From positions 4,669,501 to 4,733,500 of the forward strand of contig NC_009485.1 of the NCBI RefSeq assembly GCF_000015165.1: a stretch of DNA of 64,000 nt. Reading direction: 5' to 3'. Below, in pieces: positions 10,029-20,191 of this stretch. The translations under genes were made by a program, and so were the position numbers. Source of the stretch: Bradyrhizobium sp. BTAi1. Lineage in GTDB: Bacteria > Pseudomonadota > Alphaproteobacteria > Rhizobiales > Xanthobacteraceae. The notes below the pieces were generated by a model, which ran no database searches, was not told the origin of the DNA, and saw nothing but the letters and a program-made list of their open reading frames with translations. The stretch's first letter is position 1, and each line of letters opens with the position of its first letter.

Positions 10029-11198
10029 TCACCGTGCGGCCATGATGCAGCGGGTGAATTCGGCCACCGCCTGGTGTGTGAGCCAGATCGATGGCCCCTC
10101 GACCGGCTGCGGCCAGGACGACAGCTTTGCGATCACGATTGCGTTCGCAGCATCGACGAACAGGTTCTGGCCGTGAATGCCCATCGCGAATGTCAGCTGT
10201 GGCTGATCGTTGATGACGTACCACCCGCTGCGATAATGCATGTTGCGGCTGATGGCTGCGAAGCTGTCGCGCCATTGGCCGTCGCGCCAGGCCTGCGCGT
10301 CTCCGTTGGTCCTGATGTCGTCGAGCCAGGTCTCGGGGATGATCGCATGCGAGCCGCGCCGGCCGGCCGACAGCACGAGTTGGCCGAGCCGGGCGAAATC
10401 CCGCAAGGTGGCGCAGAAGCCGCCGGTGCAGCGCGGCGCGCCCTTGCGATCGAGCGTGATGAAGGCCTCGCCGCTCGCGCCCATCGGCTTCCACAGCAGG
10501 GTGCTTACGAGGCTGGCGAAACTGCGGCCGGTGGCGCGCTCGATCGCCCAGCCGAGCAGATCGGTGTTGGACGAGACGTAGCTGAAAGCACCGCCATGCG
10601 GCTTGGCCTGCGCGCGCATCGTCGCGAAGAAGTCATGCAGGTTCGGCGTTGTGCCCGGTGCGACCGGCTCCCAGCCGGCGGCGTCGGCATAGGCCTGCAG
10701 CCCGGCGCCGTCGAACACGATGCCGGCGCGCATGTCGATGAGCTCACGGATCGTGGCGCCCTGGTAGGCCGTGGCCGCGACCTCCGGCACGTAGCGCGCC
10801 ACCTCGGCATCGATGTCGATCTCGCCGCGATCCTCAAGGATGCCGAGCATCAAGCCGGTGATCGACTTGGTCGCGGACATCAGAATGTGCGGCGTGTCGC
10901 GATCGGTGCCGCCGTCATAGTGTTCGAACACGATGTGGCCGTCCTGCAGGATCAACAGTCCGTCGGTCGCCGTCGTCTTCAGGAAGCCATCGAGGTCGAG
11001 CGTGCCACCCTTGGGCAGGCGCAGGCTGAAATCATCGAACGCGACCGGACGTGCCGGCAGGGACCAGGCGCTGCCCGGCGCGCTCTCGATCTCGGCGACC
11101 GGCAGGATCGATCGGATGTTGTGAAAGGCCCAACGGCTGAACGGCGCGGTGCGCCAGTTGGAGAGATCGGCGCGGGAGGGAGAAAGGTCGGTCGACAT
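10029..11198 (-). CDS. Serine hydrolase, beta-lactamase/esterase (class C fold) family
   Basis: Beta-lactamase-fold hydrolase of 389 residues. The catalytic SxxK motif is seen as MSATKSITGLMLGIL, the second motif as YVSSNTDLLGWAIERATG, and a C-terminal segment (YVINDQPQLTFAMGIHGQNLF) takes the place of the KTG-like box. The ATG at 11198 was chosen because AGGA lies 7 bases upstream; the frame extends to 11297 without support. No signal peptide is apparent, which argues for a cytosolic esterase or peptidase rather than a secreted beta-lactamase. Substrate unknown. Confidence 0.9.
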   Translation of the reverse strand: MSTDLSPSRADLSNWRTAPFSRWAFHNIRSILPVAEIESAPGSAWSLPARPVAFDDFSLRLPKGGTLDLDGFLKTTATDGLLILQDGHIVFEHYDGGTDRDTPHILMSATKSITGLMLGILEDRGEIDIDAEVARYVPEVAATAYQGATIRELIDMRAGIVFDGAGLQAYADAAGWEPVAPGTTPNLHDFFATMRAQAKPHGGAFSYVSSNTDLLGWAIERATGRSFASLVSTLLWKPMGASGEAFITLDRKGAPRCTGGFCATLRDFARLGQLVLSAGRRGSHAIIPETWLDDIRTNGDAQAWRDGQWRDSFAAISRNMHYRSGWYVINDQPQLTFAMGIHGQNLFVDAANAIVIAKLSSWPQPVEGPSIWLTHQAVAEFTRCIMAAR

Positions 11199-11270
11199 GC
11201 GAATCCTGCGGGATTTCCGAGGTGCTCGACATAGGGGTTCGCAGCCAGCGCGGAAAGCCCGACATTTCGC

Positions 11271-11305
11271 ATATGCAAAAACGACCAGGCCGCCCAAAGG
11301 CGGCC
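11271..11305 (-). terminator. Candidate intrinsic terminator behind the Tat-MBL gene
   Basis: On the minus strand a 7-base stem GGCCGCC/GGCGGCC with a 4-base loop (11288-11305 in plus coordinates) is followed after six bases by a run of five T. It lies after repeat copy 3 and before the serine hydrolase start, so it would separate the two minus-strand genes. Confidence 0.55.
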
Positions 11306-11322
11306 CGGCACTCTCTCTCCTG

Positions 11323-11397
11323 CGTCATTGCGAGCGAAGCAATCCAGGGCTCGGTTGGGACTCTGGATTGCTTCGTCGCTACGCTCCTCGCAATGAC
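11323..11397. repeat. Dispersed palindromic repeat, copy 3
   Basis: Two arms: CGTCATTGCGAGCGAAGC...ATCCAGG, and ACTCTGGATTGCTTCG...CTCGCAATGAC. It lies 17 bases behind the stop codon of the MBL-fold gene (stop at 11414, minus). Its right arm is nearly identical to copy 1. Confidence 0.85.
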
Positions 11398-11413
11398 ACC
11401 CACAGAGGCTGAA

Positions 11414-12412
11414 TCAGAGAACCGAATTCCACGGCGCCGGGATCAGCCGGTACTTGGCGCCGTCCTTCTCGACATAGCCCACCGAGGGGAACGAGAAATG
11501 GAAGCCGATCACCTTGGCCTTCTCGGCGGCGACCATGTCGTAGAACTTGTGCCGGGTCTCTTGCGCCTGCGCCGCATCGGTATCGAACATCACGTGCCAG
11601 TCGGGATTGCGCAGGAACAGCTCCGGCACGTTGGTGACGTCGGACTGGATGAACACCTTGGCATTGCCCGAGGCGACGGCGAACGAGGTGTGGCCCGGCG
11701 TATGACCCGGCGTCGCCAGCGCCGTGATGCCCGGCGCCACTTCCTTGTCCCACTCGTATTGGGTGACCTTGCTCTCGAGCCCGCCGAACACCTTCTTGAA
11801 GTTGGCGAAATTGCCCTTCATCAGCTCCGACTGCGCCTTGGCGGCGTTCTCGTCGCTGTTCCAGAACGCCCACTCCACCGAGGGCACCTTGAGCTCGGCA
11901 TTCGGGAACGCCAGCGAGCCATCGGCGAGCCTGAGGCCGTTGATGTGGTCGCCATGCATGTGGGAGAGCACGACGACGTCGATGCTCTTCGGATCGACGC
12001 CGGCCGCGGCCAGGTTCTGCAGGGTGCGGCCGACCGCGCCCTTGCTCGCCTCGAAGGCGCCTGCGCCGTTGCCGGTATCGATCAGGACCAGCTTCGAGCC
12101 GGTATTGATCAGCTGCGGATTGAAGGGAATCGTGACCATGCCCTTCGGCATGTAGGCGCTTTCCGCCGCCGCCAGCGCGTCGTCCTTGGCGGTGTTGACC
12201 ACGAACTTGTCGGGCATCGGGAAGGTGCGCGCGCCGTCATTGACGGAGGTACATTCGTAGTCGCCGACCTTGTAGCGGTAGAAGCCGGGCGCCTGCGCAC
12301 CGGCAGGCGCGACGGCCGCGCGAGCCTCGCGGCCGGCCAACGGCGGCAACGCGCTCGCGGCTCCGGCAAGGGCCGCCCCGGCCAGAAATCGACGGCGATC
12401 CAACTGCGTCAT
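11414..12412 (-). CDS. Tat-exported MBL-fold metallo-hydrolase
   Basis: 332-residue metallo-beta-lactamase-fold enzyme. The N-terminus carries a twin-arginine signal (RRRFLAGAALAGAASALPPL, cleavage probably after the EARAA segment), so the folded metalloprotein should reach the periplasm. The metal-binding HxHxDH motif is intact as SHMHGDHINGL, with further ligands in TPGHTPGHTSF and FHFSFP. The start at 12412 is preferred over 12511 because it places the Tat motif at the N-terminus and has GAGGAG upstream. Substrate unknown; quorum-quenching-lactonase-like and other hydrolase activities occur in this fold. Confidence 0.92.
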   Translation of the reverse strand: MTQLDRRRFLAGAALAGAASALPPLAGREARAAVAPAGAQAPGFYRYKVGDYECTSVNDGARTFPMPDKFVVNTAKDDALAAAESAYMPKGMVTIPFNPQLINTGSKLVLIDTGNGAGAFEASKGAVGRTLQNLAAAGVDPKSIDVVVLSHMHGDHINGLRLADGSLAFPNAELKVPSVEWAFWNSDENAAKAQSELMKGNFANFKKVFGGLESKVTQYEWDKEVAPGITALATPGHTPGHTSFAVASGNAKVFIQSDVTNVPELFLRNPDWHVMFDTDAAQAQETRHKFYDMVAAEKAKVIGFHFSFPSVGYVEKDGAKYRLIPAPWNSVL

Positions 12413-12532
12413 GACACATCTCTCCTCAGTGCTGTCAGCGGCCAACACCGCCCTCGGACAAAACGGCGCGGATTGTCTCCGGCCGCAGGCCAAACGCAAG
12501 CCTGTCCGCAACGTCCGGGGAGCGACGTTAGG

Positions 12533-13675
12533 TCACTTATCTTTGTGAGGGTCGATAAGGAATTTTTCGCCAGTTGCCCGTTTGGCGTACACTGCAAGGT
12601 TGGCCGGATCGAGCGCCTCGGTCAATGACACGACCTTCGTGTAGTGGCTGGCGAAGGTGGTCTTGAGCTCGTCGACGACGCGCTGGCGCAGCCGTTCTGT
12701 GTCCGCCCGGCCGATCTTCATCAGGAACGGAAACAGCAGCCAGCCGCCGACGCTCCAGGTCATGCCGAAGCCGCGGGTGATCTCAGTCGGGCGCGTATCC
12801 AGGCCGCCATAGATGTAGACCTGCTTGTGCACGCTTGAGCCGTAGCGGCTGTAGGGATGCTTGCCGGACTTGTTGATCGCGGCTTCCATCGCATTGAGGA
12901 TCTGGCCGGCGAGCTTGCCGCCGCCGATCGCGTCGAAGGCGATGGTCGCGCCGGTCTCGACCAGCGCCGCGATCAGCTCGTCCATGAAGGTCGGCGATGT
13001 CGAATCGACGATGTATGTTGCACCGATGCCGCGCAGGATCTCAGCCTGGGCTGCGCTGCGCACGATGTTGACCAGGGGAATGCCGTCCTTCAGGCAGATC
13101 TTGTTGAGCATCTGACCGAGATTGGAGGCGGCGGCGGTGTGCACCAGCGCGGTATGGCCCTCGCGCCGCATCGTCTCGGTCATGCCGAGCGACGTCAGCG
13201 GATTGACGAAGCAGGATGCGCCCTCGGCCGCCGTGGTGCCCGTCGGCAGCGGCAGGCATTCGGAAATCTTGAGGCAGCGATATTGGCTGTACATCGCGCC
13301 GCCGATGGCGGCGACGGTGCGGCCCATCAGCGCCTTGGCAGCCTCCGACGAGCCGGTCTTGACCACGGTGCCGGCCCCCTCATTGCCGATCGGCAAGGAT
13401 TCGTCGAGCCGGCCGGCCATCGCCCGCATCCCCGCCTCCGGCACCTTGGCAGTGATCACGGGCCGCGCCTTCGTGCCCGACGCCTGGAGTGTCGAGAGAT
13501 CGGCCGCGCCAACGAGGAGGCCGAGATCGGACGGGTTGATCGGCGCCGCCTCGATCCGCACCACGACCTCGTCCGGCCCCGGCTCAGGGGTCGGCACGTC
13601 GACCAGCGAGAGCTCAAGCTCGCCGCTGCGCTTGATCAATGTCCGCAGCTGCAGGCCCTGTGTCTCGACACTCAT
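12533..13675 (-). CDS. MDR-family zinc-binding-type dehydrogenase / quinone oxidoreductase-like protein
   Basis: Medium-chain dehydrogenase/reductase of 380 residues. The GroES-like N-terminal domain ends near VVRIEAAPINPSDLG, IGNEGAGTVV marks the conserved turn, and a nucleotide-binding Rossmann segment follows (ALVHTAAASNLGQMLNKICL). The structural-zinc cysteine cluster of alcohol dehydrogenases is absent, which places it nearer the zinc-free quinone-oxidoreductase branch. It uses NAD(P)H by family; substrate unknown. GGGGAGG lies 6 bases before the ATG. It sits 36 bases downstream of eno and may be read through from it. Confidence 0.9.
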   Translation of the reverse strand: MSVETQGLQLRTLIKRSGELELSLVDVPTPEPGPDEVVVRIEAAPINPSDLGLLVGAADLSTLQASGTKARPVITAKVPEAGMRAMAGRLDESLPIGNEGAGTVVKTGSSEAAKALMGRTVAAIGGAMYSQYRCLKISECLPLPTGTTAAEGASCFVNPLTSLGMTETMRREGHTALVHTAAASNLGQMLNKICLKDGIPLVNIVRSAAQAEILRGIGATYIVDSTSPTFMDELIAALVETGATIAFDAIGGGKLAGQILNAMEAAINKSGKHPYSRYGSSVHKQVYIYGGLDTRPTEITRGFGMTWSVGGWLLFPFLMKIGRADTERLRQRVVDELKTTFASHYTKVVSLTEALDPANLAVYAKRATGEKFLIDPHKDK

Positions 13676-13711
13676 GCGCGCCTCCCCTGTTGTCTTGTTT
13701 TCAGCGAACGA

Positions 13712-14995
13712 TCAGGCCAGCGCCTTCAGCGCCGAACGGCCGGCGTAGCGCGCCTGCGCGTCGAGCTCCTGCTCGATGCGCAGCAGCTGGTTGTACTTGG
13801 CGGTACGGTCGGCACGCGCCAGCGAGCCGGTCTTGATCTGCCCGCAATTGGTGGCGACGGCGAGATCAGCGATCGTCGAATCCTCGGTCTCGCCCGAGCG
13901 ATGCGACATCACGGCCGTGTAGCCGGCCTTGTAGGCCATCTCGACCGCCGCCAGCGTCTCTGTCAGCGTGCCGATCTGGTTGACCTTGATCAGGATCGAA
14001 TTGGCGCGGCCGTTGCGGATGCCATCGGCGAGGCGGTTGACGTTGGTGACGAACAGATCGTCGCCGACCAGCTGGCACTTGCTTCCGATCAGGTCGGTGA
14101 GCTCCTTCCAGCCGTCCATGTCGTCCTCCGACATGCCGTCCTCGATCGAGACGATCGGGTAGCGCGCGACAAGGTCGGCGAGATATCTGGCCTGCTCGGA
14201 ACGCGAGCGGCTCTTGTTCTCGCCTTCATAGACATACTTGCCGTCCCTGAAGAACTCGGTGGCGGCGCAGTCCAGCGCCAGCATGACGTCCTCGCCCGCA
14301 TTGTAGCCGGCCTTGCCAATCGCGCTCATGACGAAGTCGAGCGCGGCATCGGCCGACGGCAGGTTCGGCGCGAAGCCGCCCTCGTCCCCGACATTGGTGT
14401 TGTGGCCGGCCTTCTTCAACTCGCCCTTCAGGGTGTGGAAGATCTCCGAGCCGCAGCGCAGCGCTTCGGCGAAGCTCGGCGCGCCCACCGGCATGATCAT
14501 GAATTCCTGGAAGTCGATCGGGTTGTCGGCATGGACGCCGCCATTGACGATGTTCATCATCGGCACCGGCAACGTGCGGGCCGAGGTGCCGCCGACATAG
14601 CGATACAGCGGCATGTCGTAGGAGATCGCGGCCGCCTTGGCACAGGCCAGCGACACACCGAGAATCGCGTTGGCGCCGATCCGGCTCTTGTTCGGGGTGC
14701 CGTCGAGCTCGATCAGGATCTGGTCGATCTGGACCTGGTCCTGGACCGACATGTCGCTGAGCGCCTCATAGATCTCGTCATTGATCGCCTCGACCGCCTT
14801 CAGCACGCCCTTGCCGAGGTAGCGATGCTTGTCGCCGTCGCGCAGCTCGACCGCCTCATGGGCGCCGGTGGAGGCACCGGACGGCACGGCGGCGCGGCCG
14901 ACCGAGCCGTCCTCCAGCACGACGTCGACCTCGACCGTGGGATTGCCGCGGCTGTCAAGGATTTCGCGGCCGATGATATCGACGATGGCGGTCAT
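13712..14995 (-). CDS. eno: Enolase
   Basis: Glycolytic enzyme interconverting 2-phosphoglycerate and phosphoenolpyruvate. It has 427 residues, normal length. Conserved segments are the substrate loop SGASTGAHEAVELRD, the metal-site SIEDGMSEDDMDGWKELT, the catalytic lysine region LIKVNQIGTLTETL, and the signature MSHRSGETEDSTIADLAV. A good ribosome-binding site (AGAGGA) precedes the ATG. The queF gene diverges from it 186 bases away. Confidence 0.98.
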   Translation of the reverse strand: MTAIVDIIGREILDSRGNPTVEVDVVLEDGSVGRAAVPSGASTGAHEAVELRDGDKHRYLGKGVLKAVEAINDEIYEALSDMSVQDQVQIDQILIELDGTPNKSRIGANAILGVSLACAKAAAISYDMPLYRYVGGTSARTLPVPMMNIVNGGVHADNPIDFQEFMIMPVGAPSFAEALRCGSEIFHTLKGELKKAGHNTNVGDEGGFAPNLPSADAALDFVMSAIGKAGYNAGEDVMLALDCAATEFFRDGKYVYEGENKSRSRSEQARYLADLVARYPIVSIEDGMSEDDMDGWKELTDLIGSKCQLVGDDLFVTNVNRLADGIRNGRANSILIKVNQIGTLTETLAAVEMAYKAGYTAVMSHRSGETEDSTIADLAVATNCGQIKTGSLARADRTAKYNQLLRIEQELDAQARYAGRSALKALA

Positions 14996-15069
14996 GGGGT
15001 CCTCTTGAGGGCTTTTCTGGTGGGTTTTGCTGCGCCGCTTCTAGCGCAGGGACGGGAGGCCGAAAAGGC

Positions 15070-15117
15070 CAAGTCGCGACCAAATCAAGTCGCAACCAGA
15101 TCAGGTCGCCAAGTCAC
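15070..15117. repeat. Three tandem 16-base repeats upstream of queF
   Basis: Consecutive 16-mers CAAGTCGCGACCAAAT, CAAGTCGCAACCAGAT and the diverged CAGGTCGCCAAGTCAC in the eno-queF divergent gap. The first two differ at two positions. Function is unknown; they could be protein-binding sites or simple slippage products. Confidence 0.7.
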
Positions 15118-15181
15118 GAAGCGGGTGACGCCAGCGGTACGATTGGATAAGACCACCCCAACCTCATCCGTGACCCGAGAC

Positions 15182-15658
15182 ATGGCAAAAAGATCCATCA
15201 AATCCGAGACATCACCCGAGCTCCAGCTGGGCCGGCCGGTCACCGCGCCGGACAGTCCGGAGACGGCCAGGCTCGATCGCGTGCCCAATCCGCAGAAGGA
15301 TACGGATTATCTGGCCCGCTTCACGGTGCCGGAGTTCACCTCGCTGTGTCCGGTCACCGGCCAGCCGGACTTCGCCCATCTGGTGATCGACTATGCGCCG
15401 GGCCCATGGCTGGTCGAATCCAAGTCGCTAAAGCTCTATCTGGCGAGCTTCCGCAACCATGGCGCGTTCCACGAGGACTGCACCGTGGCGATCGGCAAGC
15501 GCCTGGCCACCGAGCTCAAGCCGAAATGGCTCCGCATCGGCGGCTATTGGTACCCCCGCGGCGGCATCCCGATCGACGTGTTCTGGCAGACCGGCAAGCT
15601 GCCGAAGGGCCTGTGGGTGCCGGACCAGGGCGTGGCACCGTATCGCGGACGGGGGTGA
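15182..15658 (+). CDS. queF: NADPH-dependent 7-cyano-7-deazaguanine reductase
   Basis: Reduces preQ0 to preQ1 in queuosine biosynthesis. The 158-residue length fits the short, unimodular QueF type. The catalytic cysteine C56 lies in FTSLCPVTGQPDF with D63 following. The NADPH-binding signature ESKSLKLYLASFRNHGAFHE places E79, H94 and E98 as expected. The gene is hidden at the 3' end of a very long open frame antisense to eno and the MDR gene; the ATG at 15182 is the only start that gives a normal QueF. The ribosome-binding site is weak. No other queuosine gene is in the window. Confidence 0.96.
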   Translation: MAKRSIKSETSPELQLGRPVTAPDSPETARLDRVPNPQKDTDYLARFTVPEFTSLCPVTGQPDFAHLVIDYAPGPWLVESKSLKLYLASFRNHGAFHEDCTVAIGKRLATELKPKWLRIGGYWYPRGGIPIDVFWQTGKLPKGLWVPDQGVAPYRGRG

Positions 15659-15667
15659 AGGCGCCTG

Positions 15668-16876
15668 TCAGGCACTGGCATCCGCCGGCGGCCGCTGTCG
15701 CAGCAATGCGGCGCAGGCGAAGCCGAGCCCGACCATCATGATGGCGGCGATGATCAAGGTCGATTGTTTGCCGCCATGGGCCAGACCGAAGCCATAGGCG
15801 ATCGGGCCGACCGTCTGGCCCATGAAGAAGAAGAACGAGTGCAGCGACATCGCGGTGGCGCGCGCCTCGATCGACAGCTCGCTGGCGAACACCTGCAGGC
15901 AGCCGTGGATCATGTAGAAGCCCCAGCCCATCATCAGCATGCAGGCGAATTGCAGCTTCCAGCCGGGACCGAAGGCGAGCGCGGCGAGCTGCAGGGCGAC
16001 GAGGCTCGCGCCCACGATCATCATGCCCTTGACGCCGAGCCGCGGCAGGAAGTTCGACACCGTCGCCGTGTAGAACAGTCCGCCGACCGCAAAGCCCGCG
16101 ATGACGATGCCTGCGATCGAGAGCGAGGTCTCGCCGAGATCGAACAGCAGCGCGGCGATGAACGGAAACAGCCCGAACACGCAGCAGCCCTCGACGAACA
16201 CGGCCGAGTAGCAGAACCGCGTATTCGGGTTGGAGAAGATGGTACGGTAGCCCTTGCGCAGCGATGCGAGATCGGTGGTCGAGGTGTGCGTGACGCTGGC
16301 GCCGCGAAAGCCGGCGGCGACCGCGAAGGAGGCGATCAGCCCGAGCGCGCCGAGAATGGCGAGCACGCCGCGCCAGCCGATGAAATCGCCGATGATCCCC
16401 GATGCCGTGGCGCCGAGCAGGTTGCCGGCCATCGAGCCCGCGAGCGTGCGGCCGATCGCGACCTGGCGCTTGTCGGGCGCGACGAGATCGCTGGTCAGGC
16501 CGAGCGCGACCGGAAACACGCCGCCCGAGGCGATGCCGGCGAGAATGCGGGTGGCGAACAGCAGCGGAAACGAGGTGGCGAGCGCGCCCAGGATGCTGGC
16601 GACACCGAGCAGCGCCAGGCACAAGGTCATCAGCCGCGCTTTGCCGAACAGGTCGGCGGCTGCGCCGATCGCGGGCTGGATCAAGGCATAGATCAGCGCA
16701 TAGCCGGCGGCGATGCCGGCCGCGGTGGCGATGCTGATCGCAAAATCCTCGGCGACATGCGGCAGCACGGGGTCGAGCGCCCGCGTCGACAGCGCCGCCG
16801 AGAAGCCGGCCAGCGCAATGATGTTGACCGCTGGCGGAAAGCGCTGCTCGGTGGGCTTGGCGACGGCCTGGTGCAT
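15668..16876 (-). CDS. Major facilitator superfamily transporter
   Basis: 402-residue integral membrane protein with about 12 hydrophobic segments. It has an MFS-type drug/metabolite exporter arrangement: LDPVLPHVAEDF in the first segment, then a DLFGKARLMTL loop between segments 2 and 3. Its ATG overlaps the kdsA stop codon by one base (TGATG), so translation is probably coupled to kdsA. Coupling to Kdo synthesis does not by itself reveal the substrate, which cannot be predicted from sequence. Confidence 0.92.
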   Translation of the reverse strand: MHQAVAKPTEQRFPPAVNIIALAGFSAALSTRALDPVLPHVAEDFAISIATAAGIAAGYALIYALIQPAIGAAADLFGKARLMTLCLALLGVASILGALATSFPLLFATRILAGIASGGVFPVALGLTSDLVAPDKRQVAIGRTLAGSMAGNLLGATASGIIGDFIGWRGVLAILGALGLIASFAVAAGFRGASVTHTSTTDLASLRKGYRTIFSNPNTRFCYSAVFVEGCCVFGLFPFIAALLFDLGETSLSIAGIVIAGFAVGGLFYTATVSNFLPRLGVKGMMIVGASLVALQLAALAFGPGWKLQFACMLMMGWGFYMIHGCLQVFASELSIEARATAMSLHSFFFFMGQTVGPIAYGFGLAHGGKQSTLIIAAIMMVGLGFACAALLRQRPPADASA

Positions 16877-17736
16877 CAGCGCGTGTCGGTCGCCGGTGCC
16901 TTGGCCAGCTTATCGAACGCCATCAACCTGCGCAGCAGACCTTCGAATTCCGCCAGCGGCACCATGTTCGGCCCGTCAGAGGGCGCATGATCCGGATCGG
17001 GATGGGTCTCGATGAAGACGCCGGCCACACCGACGGCGACTGCGGCGCGCGCCAGCACCGGCACGAATTCGCGCTGGCCGCCCGAGGACGTCCCCTGCCC
17101 GCCCGGCTGCTGCACCGAATGCGTGGCATCGAAGATGACGGGGGCGCCGGTCGTGCGCGCCATGATCGGCAGCGAGCGCATGTCCGAGATCAGCGTGTTG
17201 TAGCCGAACGAGACGCCGCGCTCGGTCGCGAGCACGTTGGGATTGCCGGCGCCGGTGATCTTGGCCACGACGTTCGCCATGTCCCACGGCGCCAGAAACT
17301 GGCCCTTCTTGACGTTGACGACCTTGCCGGTCGCAGCCGCCGCGAGCAGCAGGTCGGTCTGCCGGCACAGGAACGCCGGGATCTGCAGGACGTCGACGGC
17401 CTGCGCCACTTCGGCACATTGGCTTGCGTCGTGAATGTCGGTCAGCACCGGAAGACCGAGGGACGACCGGATCTCGGCGAAGATCGGCAGCGACTGCGCA
17501 AGGCCAAGCCCGCGCGCGGCGGAGCCGCTGGTGCGGTTGGCCTTGTCGAACGAGGTCTTGTACACGAGGCCGATATTCAGCCGCGTCGCGATCTCCTTCA
17601 GCGCCGAGGCGACCTCGAGCGCGTGGCCGCGGCTCTCGAGCTGACAGGGCCCCGCAATGACGGCGAGCGGCAGGTCGTTGCCGAAGCGCACCGAGCCTGC
17701 GGTCACGATGGCAGCGGCAGTGGCGGCTGTGGTCAT
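16876..17736 (-). CDS. kdsA: 3-deoxy-8-phosphooctulonate synthase (Kdo-8-P synthase)
   Basis: Condenses phosphoenolpyruvate with arabinose 5-phosphate to Kdo 8-phosphate for the lipopolysaccharide inner core. At 286 residues it has family length from the ATG at 17736, which has AGGGG upstream; the frame runs on to 17853 without conserved residues. Signature segments are IAGPCQLES, KTSFDKANRTS, LPVLTDIHD, VKKGQFLAPWDM, and FDATHSVQQPGG. It is followed directly by the MFS gene. Confidence 0.97.
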   Translation of the reverse strand: MTTAATAAAIVTAGSVRFGNDLPLAVIAGPCQLESRGHALEVASALKEIATRLNIGLVYKTSFDKANRTSGSAARGLGLAQSLPIFAEIRSSLGLPVLTDIHDASQCAEVAQAVDVLQIPAFLCRQTDLLLAAAATGKVVNVKKGQFLAPWDMANVVAKITGAGNPNVLATERGVSFGYNTLISDMRSLPIMARTTGAPVIFDATHSVQQPGGQGTSSGGQREFVPVLARAAVAVGVAGVFIETHPDPDHAPSDGPNMVPLAEFEGLLRRLMAFDKLAKAPATDTR

Positions 17737-17869
17737 GGTCACGATCCCCTCGGGTTGCGCCGGACCATGCCCAGCATTGTCCGGAGGATCAAGGCATTCG
17801 CACCGGCGCATCGCAGGGTTGCGCCGCGACCGTCTCCTGCCCGATCGCAGCACGCTCCGACCGATACCG

Positions 17870-18196
17870 TCACTTCACGGTCGAGAACGCGGTCGGCACC
17901 AGGATCTGGCTGACGATGTTGGCGACGATCTGCCCGTCGGCCTCGGTCTTGGCGCGGGCCTCGATCCATTCGGGGTCGGTCTGGAACGCCGTCCACTTGG
18001 TCTCGCGCTCGGCGAGCGATTCCCAGGCCAGATAATAGGTCAGCTCCTGGTTCGATTCGCCGATCAACGTCGTGAAGAACCCCGCCGGCCTGATGCCGTG
18101 CTTCTCGAACATCTTGAGCGTGATCGTCTCGAACCGCTTGAGCAGCGCCGGCAGGCGCCCAGGCACGCAGCGATAGACGCGGCTTTCATAGATCAT
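17870..18196 (-). CDS. NIPSNAP-family protein
   Basis: 108-residue soluble protein of the dimeric alpha-beta barrel NIPSNAP type, with MIYESRVYRCVPGRLPALLKRF at the N-terminus and the family's LAWESLAERETKWTAF segment. The ATG at 18196 follows GGAGG at a close distance and was chosen over 18265. Bacterial members are often near transport or metabolic genes and have no settled function. It lies between pyrG and kdsA on the same strand. Confidence 0.88.
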   Translation of the reverse strand: MIYESRVYRCVPGRLPALLKRFETITLKMFEKHGIRPAGFFTTLIGESNQELTYYLAWESLAERETKWTAFQTDPEWIEARAKTEADGQIVANIVSQILVPTAFSTVK

Positions 18197-18253
18197 TGGA
18201 GGTCCTCCCTGATGTCGTTGTCGAAGATCAGGAAGCGTTGTCGCAACAATCGC

Positions 18254-18273
18254 CGCGGCCGTCAAAGGCCGCG
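18254..18273. other. GC-rich hairpin behind repeat copy 4
   Basis: Perfect 7-base stem CGCGGCC/GGCCGCG with a 6-base loop between pyrG and the NIPSNAP gene. No T-tract follows on the minus strand, so it is not a canonical intrinsic terminator. The order pyrG stop, palindromic repeat, GC hairpin mirrors the arrangement behind the MBL-fold gene. Confidence 0.5.
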
Positions 18274-18286
18274 TTGCGCGCCCCGG

Positions 18287-18378
18287 CCGTCATTGCGAGC
18301 GGAGCGCGGAGCGAAGCAATCCAGAGTCGCGGGCGGGACTCTGGATTGCTTCGTCGCTGGCGCTCCTCGCAATGACGC
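18287..18378. repeat. Dispersed palindromic repeat, copy 4
   Basis: Longest copy seen. The left arm starts CGTCATTGCGAGCGGAGCG, the centre is CAATCCAGAG...GACTCTGGATTGC, and the right arm ends CTCCTCGCAATGACG. It is 15 bases behind the pyrG stop codon. Confidence 0.85.
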
Positions 18379-18392
18379 TCGAGGCAGGCTCG

Positions 18393-20024
<1,632 letters not shown>

Positions 20025-20123
20025 GGGACCCTACCTTTAATGCCGCGCGCTCGATTCGCCAAAACGAATCACCTGCAGCCCGCAACGTGGTCGCGGGCCT
20101 GTGGGTTACGTCAAAATATGAAT

Positions 20124-20143
20124 GGTCTCAGCGAGTTGAGACC
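20124..20143. terminator. Hairpin between secG and pyrG
   Basis: Perfect 7-base stem GGTCTCA/TGAGACC with a 6-base loop. On the minus strand, downstream of secG, it is followed by ATTCATATTTT, a broken T-rich stretch. It could partly terminate secG transcription ahead of pyrG. Confidence 0.45.
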
Positions 20144-20191
20144 GTCTCATCATGCAGAAAGGCCAACCGCCTGCTGCATGGCTTCCCCGCA

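Noticed and set aside
12857..15181. Very long plus-strand open frame antisense to the MDR gene and eno
   Set aside because: Its composition is Arg/Asp/His-rich shadow coding typical of high-GC DNA. Only the last 158 codons, queF from 15182, match a family. Enolase on the other strand is fully conserved.
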